A stretch of 64,000 nt of DNA from Paralithodes platypus (GCA_032716605.1 CM064518.1:45097526-45161525), one strand, 5' to 3'. Positions 1-11,252 are shown, numbered from the stretch's first letter. Numbers and translations: made by a program. The notes: generated from the letters alone by a model not told the origin.

Positions 1-248
1 ATTATTAACAACATAATTCATTTGTCATTATTAACAACATAATTCGGTGTAAAGTAATCGTAGTGGTTAAGTAATCAAGAGGAGGATTTGGCAATTTACC
101 CTCAGCTGAAAATAAACTCGCTGCACAACTGAACCACAGATTTCCATAGCAATAGATACTCCAATGACTAAATACTAACACAAATTGTATCGTCAATTGT
201 TTAAGGGAGCCCACCTCGCTTTTTTTCTCTTTCTCTCCCTCTCTCTTT

Positions 249-531
249 GGCTTGTATCCATTCGGCCCCATTCAGCCTACTGTTTTAAGACGTTTACCCC
301 CATCCAGGTGTCAATATTTTCCTTGCGAGCGGTAGCAAGCCAGCATATATATTTTGTTTGTTTTGACTGCAAGCTAAATTTTTACATTTTTCGATAGAAA
401 AATTTCTCCGGCGAAGCCGGATTTCTCCATACAATGCTGGCTCGCTATCGCTCGCCAGGAAGAAATCGACACCTGGATGGGGATAAACGTCTTAAAACAG
501 TTGGCTGAATGGGGCCGAATGGATACAAGCC
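249..531. repeat. Inverted repeat (foldback) of C-element sequence
   Basis: Two arms of about 97 bp (249-345 and 435-531) are near reverse complements around an 89-bp centre. Each arm carries the C-family motifs, including a GCGAGCGATAGCGAGC-like segment. The centre carries the CCGG-GAA-CCGG-type hairpin. It is probably two C copies in opposite orientation, or one copy with a duplicated half. Confidence 0.8.
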
Positions 532-712
532 AGGGAAAGAGAAAAAATTAGAGAAAGATAAAACAAAACGGTGACCCCCTCAAAGTGTAATCCACATGCA
601 GTCATAACCATCATGCACACTGGACGCACTAGCTACTGCGGCACACTTGTTGACGATTATATATAATTATCAATGTGACAAAGGTGTTCCGAGATAGAGA
701 GACAGAGGTACA

Positions 713-833
713 AGTGGTGAGGTGAGGGTGTGGGTGGAGAGGTTGTGGTGGTGTTTGTGGTGATGGTGGTGTGGTGGTGGTGGTGATGATGGTGGTGGTG
801 GTGGTGAGGCAGACATCACCACCATCATCATCA
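713..833. repeat. GGT/GAT-rich simple repeat
   Basis: Interrupted GGT, GTG and GAT triplets. Open frames through it are artefacts of composition. Confidence 0.9.
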
Positions 834-911
834 CACACTCAACAAGCCGCATAGCTGCTCTCACACACTCACATAATAAATAAACAAGGCATAGCAAATG
901 ATCCTAAATAA

Positions 912-914
<3 letters not shown>

Positions 915-970
<56 letters not shown>
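915..970. repeat. (AT)n microsatellite
   Basis: An uninterrupted AT dinucleotide run. Confidence 0.97.
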
Positions 971-974
<4 letters not shown>

Positions 975-1020
975 CATACATGATATAACACCACTGAATT
1001 ACATGGAGTATATTAAAACT

Positions 1021-1026
<6 letters not shown>

Positions 1027-1072
<46 letters not shown>
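1027..1072. repeat. (AT)n microsatellite
   Basis: An AT dinucleotide run close to the previous one. Confidence 0.97.
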
Positions 1073-1075
<3 letters not shown>

Positions 1076-1552
1076 ATCTAGACCAACAGACCAACTTTCA
1101 GTTTTTATAATCGTTCAATATATTCCATAAGAAAGTTTAGTTTTTTTACAATTTAAACATTTAGAAGAAATATGATGTACATAATTACTCAACAGTATTC
1201 GTTAGTTTTGAAGCTTAATTGAAATTATTTTATTATTATCTAAACTTATCAAATTATTTAACGCTAATCAGAAGGAAAGAATAATGAACGTTTTAACACA
1301 CACACACCGATTATATTGATAGGGAGCTATAATTTCTATAAAACTTATTGAATGGTGATATATTAAAGTCGGTGTAATAATTATACCACCTCAAAGCGCA
1401 ATCAAAACATTAATTACCATTTAATATGCCATTGACAACTGTTAAAGTTTAATATATTTTATTAAACTACTATAAAACTCATTTATATAATATTATCTTC
1501 GTTCGTCTGATAAAGGCATGATTATATCAGATTTGAAAAAGGTCTGAAAGGG

Positions 1553-1562
1553 ATATATATAA

Positions 1563-1612
<50 letters not shown>

Positions 1613-1630
1613 TGTATATATATATATACA
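1553..1630. repeat. (AT)n microsatellite
   Basis: An AT run interrupted once by CTGT. Confidence 0.95.
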
Positions 1631-1778
1631 CACACACAACAATATTTTATTTACATTAAAACAATGCAATATGTTTATTTACGCAATTCTTACTTAAGCT
1701 AATTTATTTTCTTGGACTCTTACATTAGTTAATCTCTGAATATTAGTAACAGTTTAATTAAGGAGTTTTATCCAGCTA

Positions 1779-2199
1779 TTAACCCATTCAAGATCCGATT
1801 ACGCATTTCATTTCTGTTTTCTAGTTATTATTAGACGATTTTATTCAGATTAGGAAGGGTATATGGAAGTCAGAGGGTTAATTGAGACATATTCTGGAAC
1901 CTTCTTCTATTCAACAGCTGAGCTCTGGAACTGTCTCCCTGAATCCATCTTCCCCTTATCCTGTGACTTAAATTGGTTCAAACTCCGTGTGTCCAGGCAT
2001 TTTGGCTCGAACGTTCCTTGATTTTGGCCCTGTCACTCTTTCAACTGGGGGAGGCACTCGTTACAGGCAGTTCTGCCTTTTGTCTCCCTCATCCACATAC
2101 AAAAGTTCTTACCCTTATAATTCCCACAGATCCTTCCCAAACTGTCTAAAATCGTCTAATGATAGCCAGAATATACAGTCATAATCTTCAAAGGGTTAA
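1779..2199. mobile_element. Family B TTAA element with an insertion
   Basis: TTAA occurs at both ends, with inverted ends starting CCCATTCAAGATCCG. The element is about twice its usual length. The extra part (about 1890-2110) includes a segment beginning GTCCAGGCATTTTGGC that also occurs alone at 9051-9152, so it is a second, inserted repeat. Confidence 0.75.
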
Positions 2200-2544
2200 A
2201 TAAAGATGCATAACAATTCCTGATCTTCCTCAATAACTACACTGCTGGATGAATGATTGGATTGGTCGACTTTATTTATATTCATTAGTTATTATATTAC
2301 GATAAAGTTTGTTGAACGTATATATTACATATACTATTAGGCAACTAAATAAAACAATATAAATACACCATAGTAAATCAATGTGCAAAAACTATGACAT
2401 TAATATATTAACATTCCTGAATATAACAAATTATAAATCATAACATTAATTGTAATAAATATAAGGCATGTTATTAGATTACCTAAAACTTTGTCAACTA
2501 TATGACGTTTCACATGTTATTTGGCTACCGTCAGACGTTACTCA

Positions 2545-2745
2545 ACTTTGGTTTGCTCCCTAGACCTCTATCAAGCTTTAAATAAAAACCACCCCCAAGA
2601 CCCCCTTTAATATAAAGTTTGTACATATTTTTTCGGTGGGGCCGGTTCATCCAATATTACAGGCTCGCTTTCACTCGCCAGGAAAAACAAAAATGACACC
2701 TAAATGTGACGAAGGTATGTAGTAGCGAAAGGTCTTAAAATTGCA
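2545..2745 (-). mobile_element. Family C fragment
   Basis: A diverged part of the C element in minus orientation. It retains the GGCTCGC-CTCGCC motif and the CTCTATCAAGCTT stretch but lacks clear TTAA ends. Confidence 0.65.
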
Positions 2746-2968
2746 TACATAAGATCACAACGAGGAACAGAACTTATGTGGGCAACTGTACTGTCCACTA
2801 TATTTACCTAAATATGAACCCTATTGGGAGTCTAGTCCCATCAAATGGATCAAAATAAGAATGATACTCGGATTTCAAGAGGTCCTTCCTTAGTTCAAAA
2901 TAAATCTGACAGTTGTGAGATTAACACACGAAAACGTCATCTAGCTGAAGAATGAAAAAGCCTATGCA

Positions 2969-3350
2969 TTAAGGGGCTGCTGCTTGGTTGTTGGTCTATA
3001 TATTTATTTATGTATTTATTTATGTATTTATTTTGAGTTTCCTCGCTAGACCTCCATCAAGCTTAGAAAAACACCCCCTGGACCCCCTTTCAAGACAAAT
3101 TTGTACACTTTTCGGTAGAAAAATTTCCCGGCCAAAGGCCGGTTCGTTCTAAAATTAGAGGCTCGCTATCGCTCGCCAGGAAAAAAAATCGACATCTAAA
3201 GGGCACGAAAGGTTTAAATATTGACACAAAAATGAGGCGAAAGGTCTCAAAATTGCCAAACTAACGGAACGAACGTCTTAAAACCTCAAAACTAATATGC
3301 TAAACATGAGGGAGAAGGGGGTCCAGAGAAAACAAGTAGTACCTCCTTAA
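2969..3350 (-). mobile_element. Family C TTAA element
   Basis: A full copy between TTAA sites in minus orientation. It has the CCTCCATCAAGCTT stretch, CCGGCC/GGCCGG hairpin, GGCTCGCTATCGCTCGCC motif and the ATGAGGGAGAAGGGGGTCC end. An ATTT/ATGT patch has expanded near its start. Confidence 0.85.
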
Positions 3351-3363
3351 GCTAAACACCGGC

Positions 3364-3615
3364 TCATGCAGGAGAGCAGTATGGGTGGCTGTGAGAGGGT
3401 GGGTGTGAGAGTGTGGGTACGAGTGGATGTGGGTGTGAGTGTGGGTGGGTAGGTGGGTGTGAATGTGTGGGTGCAGGTGTGAGTGGGTGTGGGTGTGAAA
3501 GGGTGGGTAGGTGGGTGTGAATGTGTGGGTACGAGTGGGTGTGGGTGTGAAAGGGTAGGTAGGTGGGTGTGAATGTGTGGGTGCAGGTGTGAGTGGGTGT
3601 GGGTGTGGGTGTATG
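3364..3615. repeat. GGGTGT-rich minisatellite
   Basis: Irregular GTGGGTGTGAATGTGTGGGT units, about 58 bp in the larger period. The strand asymmetry (G-rich on the plus strand) creates long but meaningless open frames on the minus strand. Confidence 0.9.
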
Positions 3616-3936
3616 GGTCACAAAGAATGGGCGAAGCATTTACATTATAAATTATGTAAACGATAATAAAACCAATTTGATGAACCAAAGATGGTTCATG
3701 TAAAAATAGTGTAACTGCCCATAAGTGTTTTGAGTGTGTTGATGGTGGTGTTGAGTGTGTTGGTGTTGGGTGATTTAGTATTACACACTCCATTAAACCC
3801 TTCGTGATAACCCAAACGTGTTATTCTCACCCTTAGAATAGGATAAGAAGTGTTAACCGAAACATTAAATTAAAGAGGAAGAAACTCAAATGCTTAACGA
3901 CCAAATTAATGCAAGTACGTTAGTTATTTATGACTG

Positions 3937-3939
<3 letters not shown>

Positions 3940-3975
<36 letters not shown>
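3940..3975. repeat. (AT)n microsatellite
   Basis: A plain AT run. Confidence 0.95.
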
Positions 3976-3985
<10 letters not shown>

Positions 3986-4089
3986 ATAATATATAATATA
4001 TTAATTGGCAGACAAAAAACGAAACTCATTGATTTTGCCATTGAAAAAGGTGTCGGAAACATCTAGGTCATCGTGAAGCGGTCGTAGGC

Positions 4090-4160
4090 AGGTGTGAGTG
4101 AGTAAGTGAGAGTGAGTAATGTGAGTGAGTGAGTGAGAGTGAGTAAGTAAGAGTAGGTAG
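4090..4160. repeat. (GTGAGTGA)-type simple repeat
   Basis: Interrupted GAGTGAGTAA-type units. Confidence 0.85.
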
Positions 4161-4370
4161 TACAGAGGGTGTAAGAGGGTGTCCACAATAAGGGTGTATT
4201 ACATATCGCCACACACACAAACAAACAGCATCAGTCGGTTCAAGTCTGCGGTTACATCACTTGTATTCAGGTTTATAGTCGGTACCCTCACAGGGGGTCA
4301 CTAATGATCATATCAATATATTGTTTAACCATATACGCATAACTGATTCAGAACAACTTAGAAGGAAAGG

Positions 4371-4372
<2 letters not shown>

Positions 4373-4451
<79 letters not shown>
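4373..4451. repeat. (AT)n microsatellite
   Basis: About 79 bp of AT. Confidence 0.97.
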
Positions 4452-4455
<4 letters not shown>

Positions 4456-4637
4456 GTGCTAATTAACTACCCTTAGAAAGCAAGAAATATAGGTTAAATT
4501 ACATCTAAGATCAGAGTGCTAGAGGAGGAGTTCATTACTTAGGACCATGAACTGAAGGGGTTAACCTACTGTAGAGCCTTCAGATTGGCCCACCCTCATC
4601 CTAGCAATGCATTAAAAAAATAAAAATAATAAAAAAA

Positions 4638-5094
<457 letters not shown>

Positions 5095-5557
5095 TACCTG
5101 TCCAAGATACCCCCCCCCCCCCTCCCCTCCTCACCCCTTTACCACAAGGTGACACGCGCACCCTTCTATTATAGTGGGGCCCGATATACCAACATCCTTA
5201 CACTGGCATCCATGTTGTAAACCACGGTGACCTCCAAACAGTGGGTATCTCTGTAAACCTTACGTGGGCATGTAAATCAAAGGGTTCGTTTATTGTGATC
5301 TCTACCAATAATACACAAGACTATACTTTTACATCCAATCATGTTTTATTGACCTTCGTTGGCGAGCATTGCTTTTTTTAAGTTGAATTTATACAGGTCA
5401 GCCATTACTTTTTGGGCTGACTGTTCACCACTAGAAAGAAACCAAAACAGTCCAAGGTTTACAACATGGCGCCTGGCAGTACAATGGCGTGTGACACCGC
5501 CTTAAAGATCATCAAAAGACGGATTTCCTCGAGGGCATTGTGGGATAAAGCGTTCGT

Positions 5558-5872
5558 GTACAGTCACTTAGTAAAATTCGTGAACCTCACCTATTTCTAA
5601 TTATGGGAGTATATATCTCTGGAAACGAATTAATGAATATAAATGTCATACATCAACTACAAAACTATACCGGTATATATTATTTATTGAAAACCAAATT
5701 CCATCCAAAAATCTACCCAGAAAGTCATGATTGTATTAATAAATTCCCATACATCAACTACAAAACTACAAAATCAAAACAGAGAAAATAGGTTCCATCC
5801 ACAAAATCAAAACACAGCGAGCCATGATGGTATAAATAATAACACAGGGAGAGTCCACGAATTTCAATAAGT
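5558..5872. mobile_element. TA-flanked MITE with CAGTCACTT ends
   Basis: Inverted ends CAGTCACTTAGTAAAATTCG and the matching CGAATTTCAATAAGTGACTG are flanked by TA, as in Tc1/mariner elements. Inside, a segment with CATCAACTACAAAACTA is present twice, and the interior resembles family D elements at 17321 and 27193. Confidence 0.8.
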
Positions 5873-6067
5873 GACTGTATATCCGCCAGAACTCTCCCTC
5901 CAGATGGGTTATGGGTGTCACGGTGCCAGGGGGGCGGGGTGGGGGGGGGGACAGATTGGTTTGGTGGGGTCGGTATGTTAAGATCTTGGCTCGGCTCCCT
6001 TATAGGCTAGGCTGCTTCGTAGAGGTCCCGGGGGTGTGTGTTTGAGGGGGTTACTTACTCTGTGTTA

Positions 6068-6800
6068 ATGTTCAGGTACTCTATTAAGTGTTCAGGTACT
6101 GTATTAATGTTCAAGTACTGTATTAAGTGTTCAAGTACTGTATTATTGTATTTTAATGCTAGGGTACTTGGTATTAATGCTTAGGTACCGTATTATAATT
6201 TGTAGGTACTGTATTATAGTGTTATGGTACTGTATTATAGTGTTATGGTACTGTATTATAGTGTTATGGTACTGTATTATAGTGTTATGGTACTGTATTA
6301 TAATGTTTAGATACTGTATTATAGTGTATGGTACTGTATTACTGTGGTATGGTACTGTATTACTGTGTTATGGTACTGTATTATAATGTTTAGATACTGT
6401 ATTATAGTGTATGGTACTGTATTACTGTGTTATGGTACTGTATTACTGTGTTATGGTACTGTATTATAATGTTTAGATACTGTATTATAGTGTATGGTAC
6501 TGTATTACTGTGGTATGGTACTGTATTACTGTGTTATGGTACTGTATTACTGTGTTATGGTACTGTATTATAATGTTTAGATACTGTATTATAGTGTATG
6601 GTACTGTATTACTGTGGTATGGTACTGTATTACTGTGTTATGGTACTGTATTATAGTGTATGGTACTGTATTATAGTGTATGGTACTGTATTATAGTGTA
6701 TGGTACTGTATTATAGTGTATGGTACTGTATTATAACGTTTAAGTACTGTATTATAATGTTTAGCTACTGTATTATAATGTTTAGGTACTGTATTAATTT
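6068..6800. repeat. 21-bp minisatellite
   Basis: About 34 copies of units like GGTACTGTATTATAGTGTTAT with GTATGG and GTTTAGA variants. Higher-order alternation of variant units is visible. The open frames through it are artefacts. Confidence 0.93.
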
Positions 6801-6867
6801 AGACGATTTTCTTTATCTACCTACACGACTCAAATGGGTAAATACGATCGCAATAAACCCCCACAGT

Positions 6868-6955
6868 AATGTAGGTCCTTCTTAAACTGCATAAAATCAT
6901 CTCATTATAGCCAGAATCAAAGGTAAAAAGGCGTCCCGGTGGTGAAGTGGGTTAA
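6868..6955. mobile_element. Family A fragment
   Basis: The right half of an A element (TCCTTCTTAAACTGCATAAA to GTGGGTTAA), apparently cut by the adjacent minisatellite. Confidence 0.6.
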
Positions 6956-7011
6956 TATATATGTACTGTATGTGAAGGTCTTGGCTCGGTTCCCTACTGT
7001 TGGTATTGATG

Positions 7012-7226
7012 TTAACCATGTCAGTACCGGGGCCGTCCTTTTAACGTTATGCTGGCTACTATTAGACGATGTTATTCAGTTTCAAAAGCGCCTCCAACAA
7101 GTAACAGGCTTCGAACTATCTCACTTCATCCTTTTTACTACTACAGATCCTTCTTAAACTGAATAAAGTTCTCTAAATATAGCTAGAATAAAATATAAAA
7201 GACGTCGCCGGTACAGAAAGGGTTAA
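7012..7226. mobile_element. Family A TTAA element
   Basis: About 215 bp between TTAA sites. The right end reads GACGTCGCCGGTACAGAAAG before GGTTAA, and the left end is its diverged inverse. A loose palindrome with no coding capacity. Confidence 0.85.
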
Positions 7227-7377
7227 GGTATTCTGCGATTACTATACCTCATCTGCTGTTCGTAATTCTCCCTCTACTTAATGCTAGGCTATTGCTTCAG
7301 TCACTTTCAGAGATATTATGTACTCTATTTCCACATCTTGGGTACGCACATACCACACACATATATATATATGTGTC

Positions 7378-7434
7378 TGTGTGTGTGTGTGTGTGTGTGT
7401 ATGTGTGTCAGTATGTGTACGTGCCAGTGTGTGT
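7378..7434. repeat. (GT)n microsatellite
   Basis: A GT-rich run with interruptions. Confidence 0.9.
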
Positions 7435-7629
7435 GTTTAAAAGCCATAACGATAGTACCAACATCCCAAGTGACAGTCCCTAGTGTCATACATTAACATT
7501 CCTGATCCTGAGATAGTCTATATAGGCTACCTCTCCTGACCCTAGTAATGGCTGACTGTGCCACATGATACACAACTACACAACTCGGGTGAAGGCTGGT
7601 CCTATCCAGAGTGAGGTTTGGCATCCTCT

Positions 7630-7705
7630 CAAAAGCAATGGGGCTGAACATGAGGGAGAAAGGGGTCCAGAAAAAAAAAAAAAACCCTGGAGTGTAAATC
7701 TGGCC
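7630..7705 (-). mobile_element. Family C end fragment
   Basis: The C end GAACATGAGGGAGAAAGGGG in minus orientation, directly abutting a plus-oriented full copy. Confidence 0.65.
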
Positions 7706-8031
7706 TTAAGGGGGGATCTCCACTTGAGGGATTTTTTTCTTGACCCCTTTCTCCCTCATGTTTAGCCCCATTGCTTTTGATATTATAAAACGTTTGCCCC
7801 ATTAGTTTAGCGATTTTTAGAACTTTCACCCCATATTAAGACCTTTCGTGCCATTCAGGTGTCGATTTTATCCTGGCGAGCGATAGCGAGCCTGTAATTT
7901 AAGAGGAACCGGCCTTCGGCCGGGACATTTTTCTACCGAAAAATGTACAAATTTACCTTGAAAAGGGGTCAAGGGGGTGTCATTTCAAGCTTGATGGAAG
8001 TCTAGGAAACACACTAAAAACCTCCCCTTAA
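7706..8031 (+). mobile_element. Family C TTAA element
   Basis: A complete plus-oriented copy. It begins TTAAGGGGGGATCTCC and contains the GGCGAGCGATAGCGAGCC motif and CCGGCCTTCGGCCGG hairpin. It ends CCTCCCCTTAA. Confidence 0.9.
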
Positions 8032-8094
8032 GGATTGGCTATACTATACAGTACAGTGCGACTCATTACACCATTGTTCTCAGTGCTACACAAG

Positions 8095-8471
8095 AGTGAG
8101 GGTGTGGTCGTAGCCTTAAGGGGAGATATCCACTCGAGGGATTTTTTTCTTTACCCCATTCTCCCTCATGTTTAGCCCCATTGCTTTTGAGATTTTAAGA
8201 CGTTCGCCCCATTAGTTTGGCGATTTTAAGAACTTTCACCCCATTTATGTCACTTTTAAGACATTTCGTCCTATTTAGGTGTCGATTTTTTCCTGGCGAG
8301 CGATAGCGAGCCTGTAATTTAAGAGGAACCGGCCTTCGGCCGGGAAATTTTTCTACCGAAAAATGTAAAAATTTATCTTGAAAGGGGGTCAAGGGGGTGT
8401 AATTTCAAGCTTGATGGAAGTCTAGGAAACACACTAAATACCTGCCCTTAAGTGAGGGTGTGGTCGTAGCC
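8095..8471. repeat. Duplicated flank of a C element
   Basis: The 20-bp flank GTGAGGGTGTGGTCGTAGCC occurs before the C copy at 8116 and again right after it, before the next copy at 8472. The segment flank plus C element was therefore duplicated in tandem. Confidence 0.8.
8116..8451 (+). mobile_element. Family C TTAA element
   Basis: A complete plus-oriented copy, very similar to that at 7706, between TTAA sites. Confidence 0.9.
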
Positions 8472-8715
8472 TTAAGGGGAGGGACTGTTTATTTGGTGAT
8501 TTTTTTCTGGACCCCCCTTTCTCCCTCATGTAATTTTAGGCCGATCAGTTATGAGATTTTCAGACGTTTGCCCCATTAGTTTGGCGATTTTAAGGCTTTT
8601 CGGCCCATTTCTTTGACGATATTTAAACCTGTCGTGCCATTTAGGTGTCGTGTTTTTCCTGGTGAGCGATAGCGAGGTTGTAATTTACTAGGAACCTTCT
8701 TTTGCTACTAAATAA
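8472..8715 (+). mobile_element. Truncated family C element
   Basis: Starts TTAAGGGGAGGG and follows the family until ATAATGTACAC, where the 23-bp minisatellite takes over and the right end is missing. Confidence 0.85.
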
Positions 8716-8902
8716 TGTACACGGGGTCTTGGCCCTCATAATAACGGGGTCTTGGCCCTCATAATAACGGGGTCTTGGCCCTCATAATAACGGGGTCTTG
8801 GCCCTCATAATAACGGGGTCTTGGCCCTCATAATAACGGGGTCTTGGCCCTCATAATAACGGGGTCTTGGCCCTCATTATAACGGGGTCTTGGCCCTCAT
8901 TA
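8713..8902. repeat. 23-bp minisatellite
   Basis: Eight near-perfect units CGGGGTCTTGGCCCTCATAA plus TAA, starting inside the truncated C element. Confidence 0.97.
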
Positions 8903-9050
8903 TCTATGCAATTATAACTACCTGGATGGATGTTTGGATAAATCTTGTTTTTTCAATAAATAGTATGTTTTGTATAATTTGGTAGCTGAAGTATAGAAAG
9001 TGATATGCATAAACTCCTTTGCAGAGATATATTTTGATAATTAAGAATAC

Positions 9051-9152
9051 GTCCAGGCATTTTGACCCCAACGTCCCTCCCTTGAATTTGGCTCTGTCAC
9101 ACTTTTGGCTTTGGGGGAGACACTCGTTACAGGCAACCTGCTTTTTGTCTCC
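9051..9152. repeat. Dispersed repeat shared with 1995-2095
   Basis: The segment GTCCAGGCATTTTG through CAGGCAACCTGCTTTTTGTC matches the insertion in the B element at 1779. Confidence 0.7.
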
Positions 9153-9403
9153 TTAAGGGGGTGATTTCTGGACCCCCTTCTCTCATGTATAGCTCCAATA
9201 GTTTTGAGATTTTAAGACGTTCGCCCCATTTTAAGACATTTCGTTCCATTTAGGTGTCAATTTAGGAAGAACGGTCCTGTGGCCGGGATATATATATTTT
9301 GTTTACCGAAAAATGTACAAATTTATCTAGATGGGGGGTCTTTGGGGGTATTTTTTGAAAGCTTGATGGAGCTATAGGGATCAAACTAACTATCTCCCCT
9401 TAA
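9153..9403 (+). mobile_element. Family C TTAA element (internally deleted)
   Basis: Begins TTAAGGGGGTGATTTCTGG and ends ATCTCCCCTTAA. The GGCGAGCG part is missing. Its right TTAA is also the left TTAA of the next element. Confidence 0.82.
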
Positions 9404-9615
9404 CCCGTTCTGTACCGGTCACGTCTTTTTTTATTTGAATTTAGCTACATTTAAACGACTTTACGAAGCTTAGGAAGGATATATGGTAGCTAGAAGGATT
9501 AATCGAGATAGTTTGTAGTCTTTTAAGGTGTACACGTCCTTCCTAAGCTGAATACACTCGTCTTATAGTCTCCAGGATATCATGAAAAAGACGTCACCGG
9601 TACTGTACGGATTAA
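9400..9615. mobile_element. Family A TTAA element
   Basis: Ends CCCGTTCTGTACCGGTCACG and its inverse before TTAA. It shares TTAA with elements on both sides. Confidence 0.85.
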
Positions 9616-9939
9616 CCCCTTCTGTATCGACGCTGTTATTTTAACTTTATTATGGCTACTATTAAACGAGTTTATTCAGTTTAAAAAGGGCCTCCATCAA
9701 TTAACAGGCTTCTAACTATCTCACTTAACCCTTATTGATACCACAGATCCTTCTTAACCCTTATTGATACCACAGATCCTTCTTAACCCTTATTGATACC
9801 ACAGATCCTTCTTAACCCTTATTGATACCACAGATCCTTCTTAACCCTTATTGATACCACAGATCCTTCTTACATTGCACACAATCGTCTAAATAAAGCC
9901 AAAATAAAACCACAAAGATGTCGCCGGCATAGGAGGGGT
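9612..9939. mobile_element. Family A element with internal tandem repeat
   Basis: Left end TTAACCCCTTCTGTATCG, right end GATGTCGCCGGCATAGGAGG. It is lengthened by five copies of a 29-bp unit at 9724-9870. The right TTAA has decayed to GTTAC. Confidence 0.8.
9724..9870. repeat. 29-bp tandem repeat inside an A element
   Basis: Five units starting TTAACCCTTATTGATACCAC and ending AGATCCTTC. The unit is normal A-element interior, amplified. Confidence 0.95.
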
Positions 9940-10184
9940 TACTACACATAGAAAGACAGGTGAAGTGCCCGATTATTGATGGGTGGGTTAGAGACTATGG
10001 CCAGCGTACCCAAGTTATGTGATGAAGGTGGGGGGGGGGGGGGGTGAGCTAATAATACCACAGTAACACCAGCTGTTGTATATACTGGGGAATATAAAAT
10101 GGTGAGGGTGGTGAGAAGTGATGAGGGGGTGTGGTGTATAGGAGGCTTTCGGTGGCGTGAGTGATGGTGATAGGTGAGATGATG

Positions 10185-10445
10185 TGGTAGTGGTGAGTGA
10201 GGGTCGTGGTGGTTGTAAGGAGGGTATGAGAGGGTGTGGTGGTGATGGTGAGGTGTGGTAGTGGTGATATAAGGATAGTTTGAGATAATGGTGGTGATGG
10301 TGAGGTATGGTAGTGGTGATATAAAGAGGATATGAAAGGGTATGGTGGTGGTGGTGAGCTGTGGTAGTGGTGATATAAGGATAGTATGAGAGAATGGTGG
10401 TGATGATGAGGTGTGGTAGTGGTGATATAAGAACAATACGAGAGG
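10185..10445. repeat. GGTGATATAAGGATA-type minisatellite
   Basis: About four units of roughly 60 bp with GGTGGTGATGGTGAGGTGTG and TGATATAAGGATAGTATGAG. The minus-strand open frame across it is compositional. Confidence 0.9.
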
Positions 10446-10452
10446 ATATGCT

Positions 10453-10548
10453 GGGGCGAAAGGTCTTGAAATCGCCAAATTAATGGGCCGAACGTCTTAA
10501 AATCTGAAAACTACGGGGGTACCAGAAAAACAGACCACTCCCCTCAAG
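10453..10548 (-). mobile_element. Family C fragment
   Basis: A part of the C end (GGGGCGAAAGGTCTTGAAAT to ACTCCCCTCAAGG) following the minisatellite. Confidence 0.65.
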
Positions 10549-10706
10549 GTATGATGTTGATAATATGAAGGAGGCAGTGAGGAGGTTTTAGACGTGAAAG
10601 TATGGTGCTTATATATGGTGGTGAAAACGATATGCTGTGTAACCCGATAGTGGTAGTGAGAATGGTGAGGTGATGATGGTGAGAATGGTGAGGTGATGTG
10701 GGGATG

Positions 10707-10921
10707 TACGGTCGCGCTAATAAGTCATGTCCCAGCTGTCATTACGTTTGGCTCGCTCTGTGCTGTATTAATGTCTGTCAGATGTTGAATAGGGTGGGTG
10801 AGTGAAAGAACATGTTTGTATATTTCATTCGATATGAAGAAATGAAGCTTAGATATTGCTGATACCAGTTATTGATCAAAACATAATTGGTGCCGAGACA
10901 TCACTTATTAGCGCGACTGTA
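10707..10921. mobile_element. TA-flanked MITE with CAGTCGCGC ends
   Basis: Left end CGGTCGCGCTAATAAGTCAT and right end ATCACTTATTAGCGCGACTG are inverted repeats flanked by TA. A second copy in opposite orientation lies at 51574-51788. Tc1/mariner-like by its ends; it has no coding capacity. Confidence 0.85.
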
Positions 10922-11191
10922 CCGGTACAATAAGATAAACTTTAAGGGAACTAGAATAAGATAGATTGTACACCACTTTGTAATTGTCACTTTAATAAAG
11001 AAAAAAATAGAAGGAAACATGCTTACATTACTGAAATGTTTGTGGACACGCAGTAATGCAAGTAATGGTCGCTCTTCTGTAAATCTAAAATGGCTTACTT
11101 AAGAGTGGGAAAGGGGTGGGACCTTCTATTTTATTTTTTTTTATTTTTTTTTTTTAGAAAACAAAATTATGATGATGATGCAAGGTGGGGT

Positions 11192-11252
11192 GCCGTTGTA
11201 AAGGCTTATCCCTCAGTACCTTCACCTGACCTGACCTGACCTGACCTCTTAG
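11192..11252. repeat. Dispersed repeat ending in ACCTG units
   Basis: GGTGCCGTTGTAAAGGCTTA is followed by CTTCACCTGACC and more CTGAC units. The same sequence, with fewer units, occurs at 50318-50370. Confidence 0.65.
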
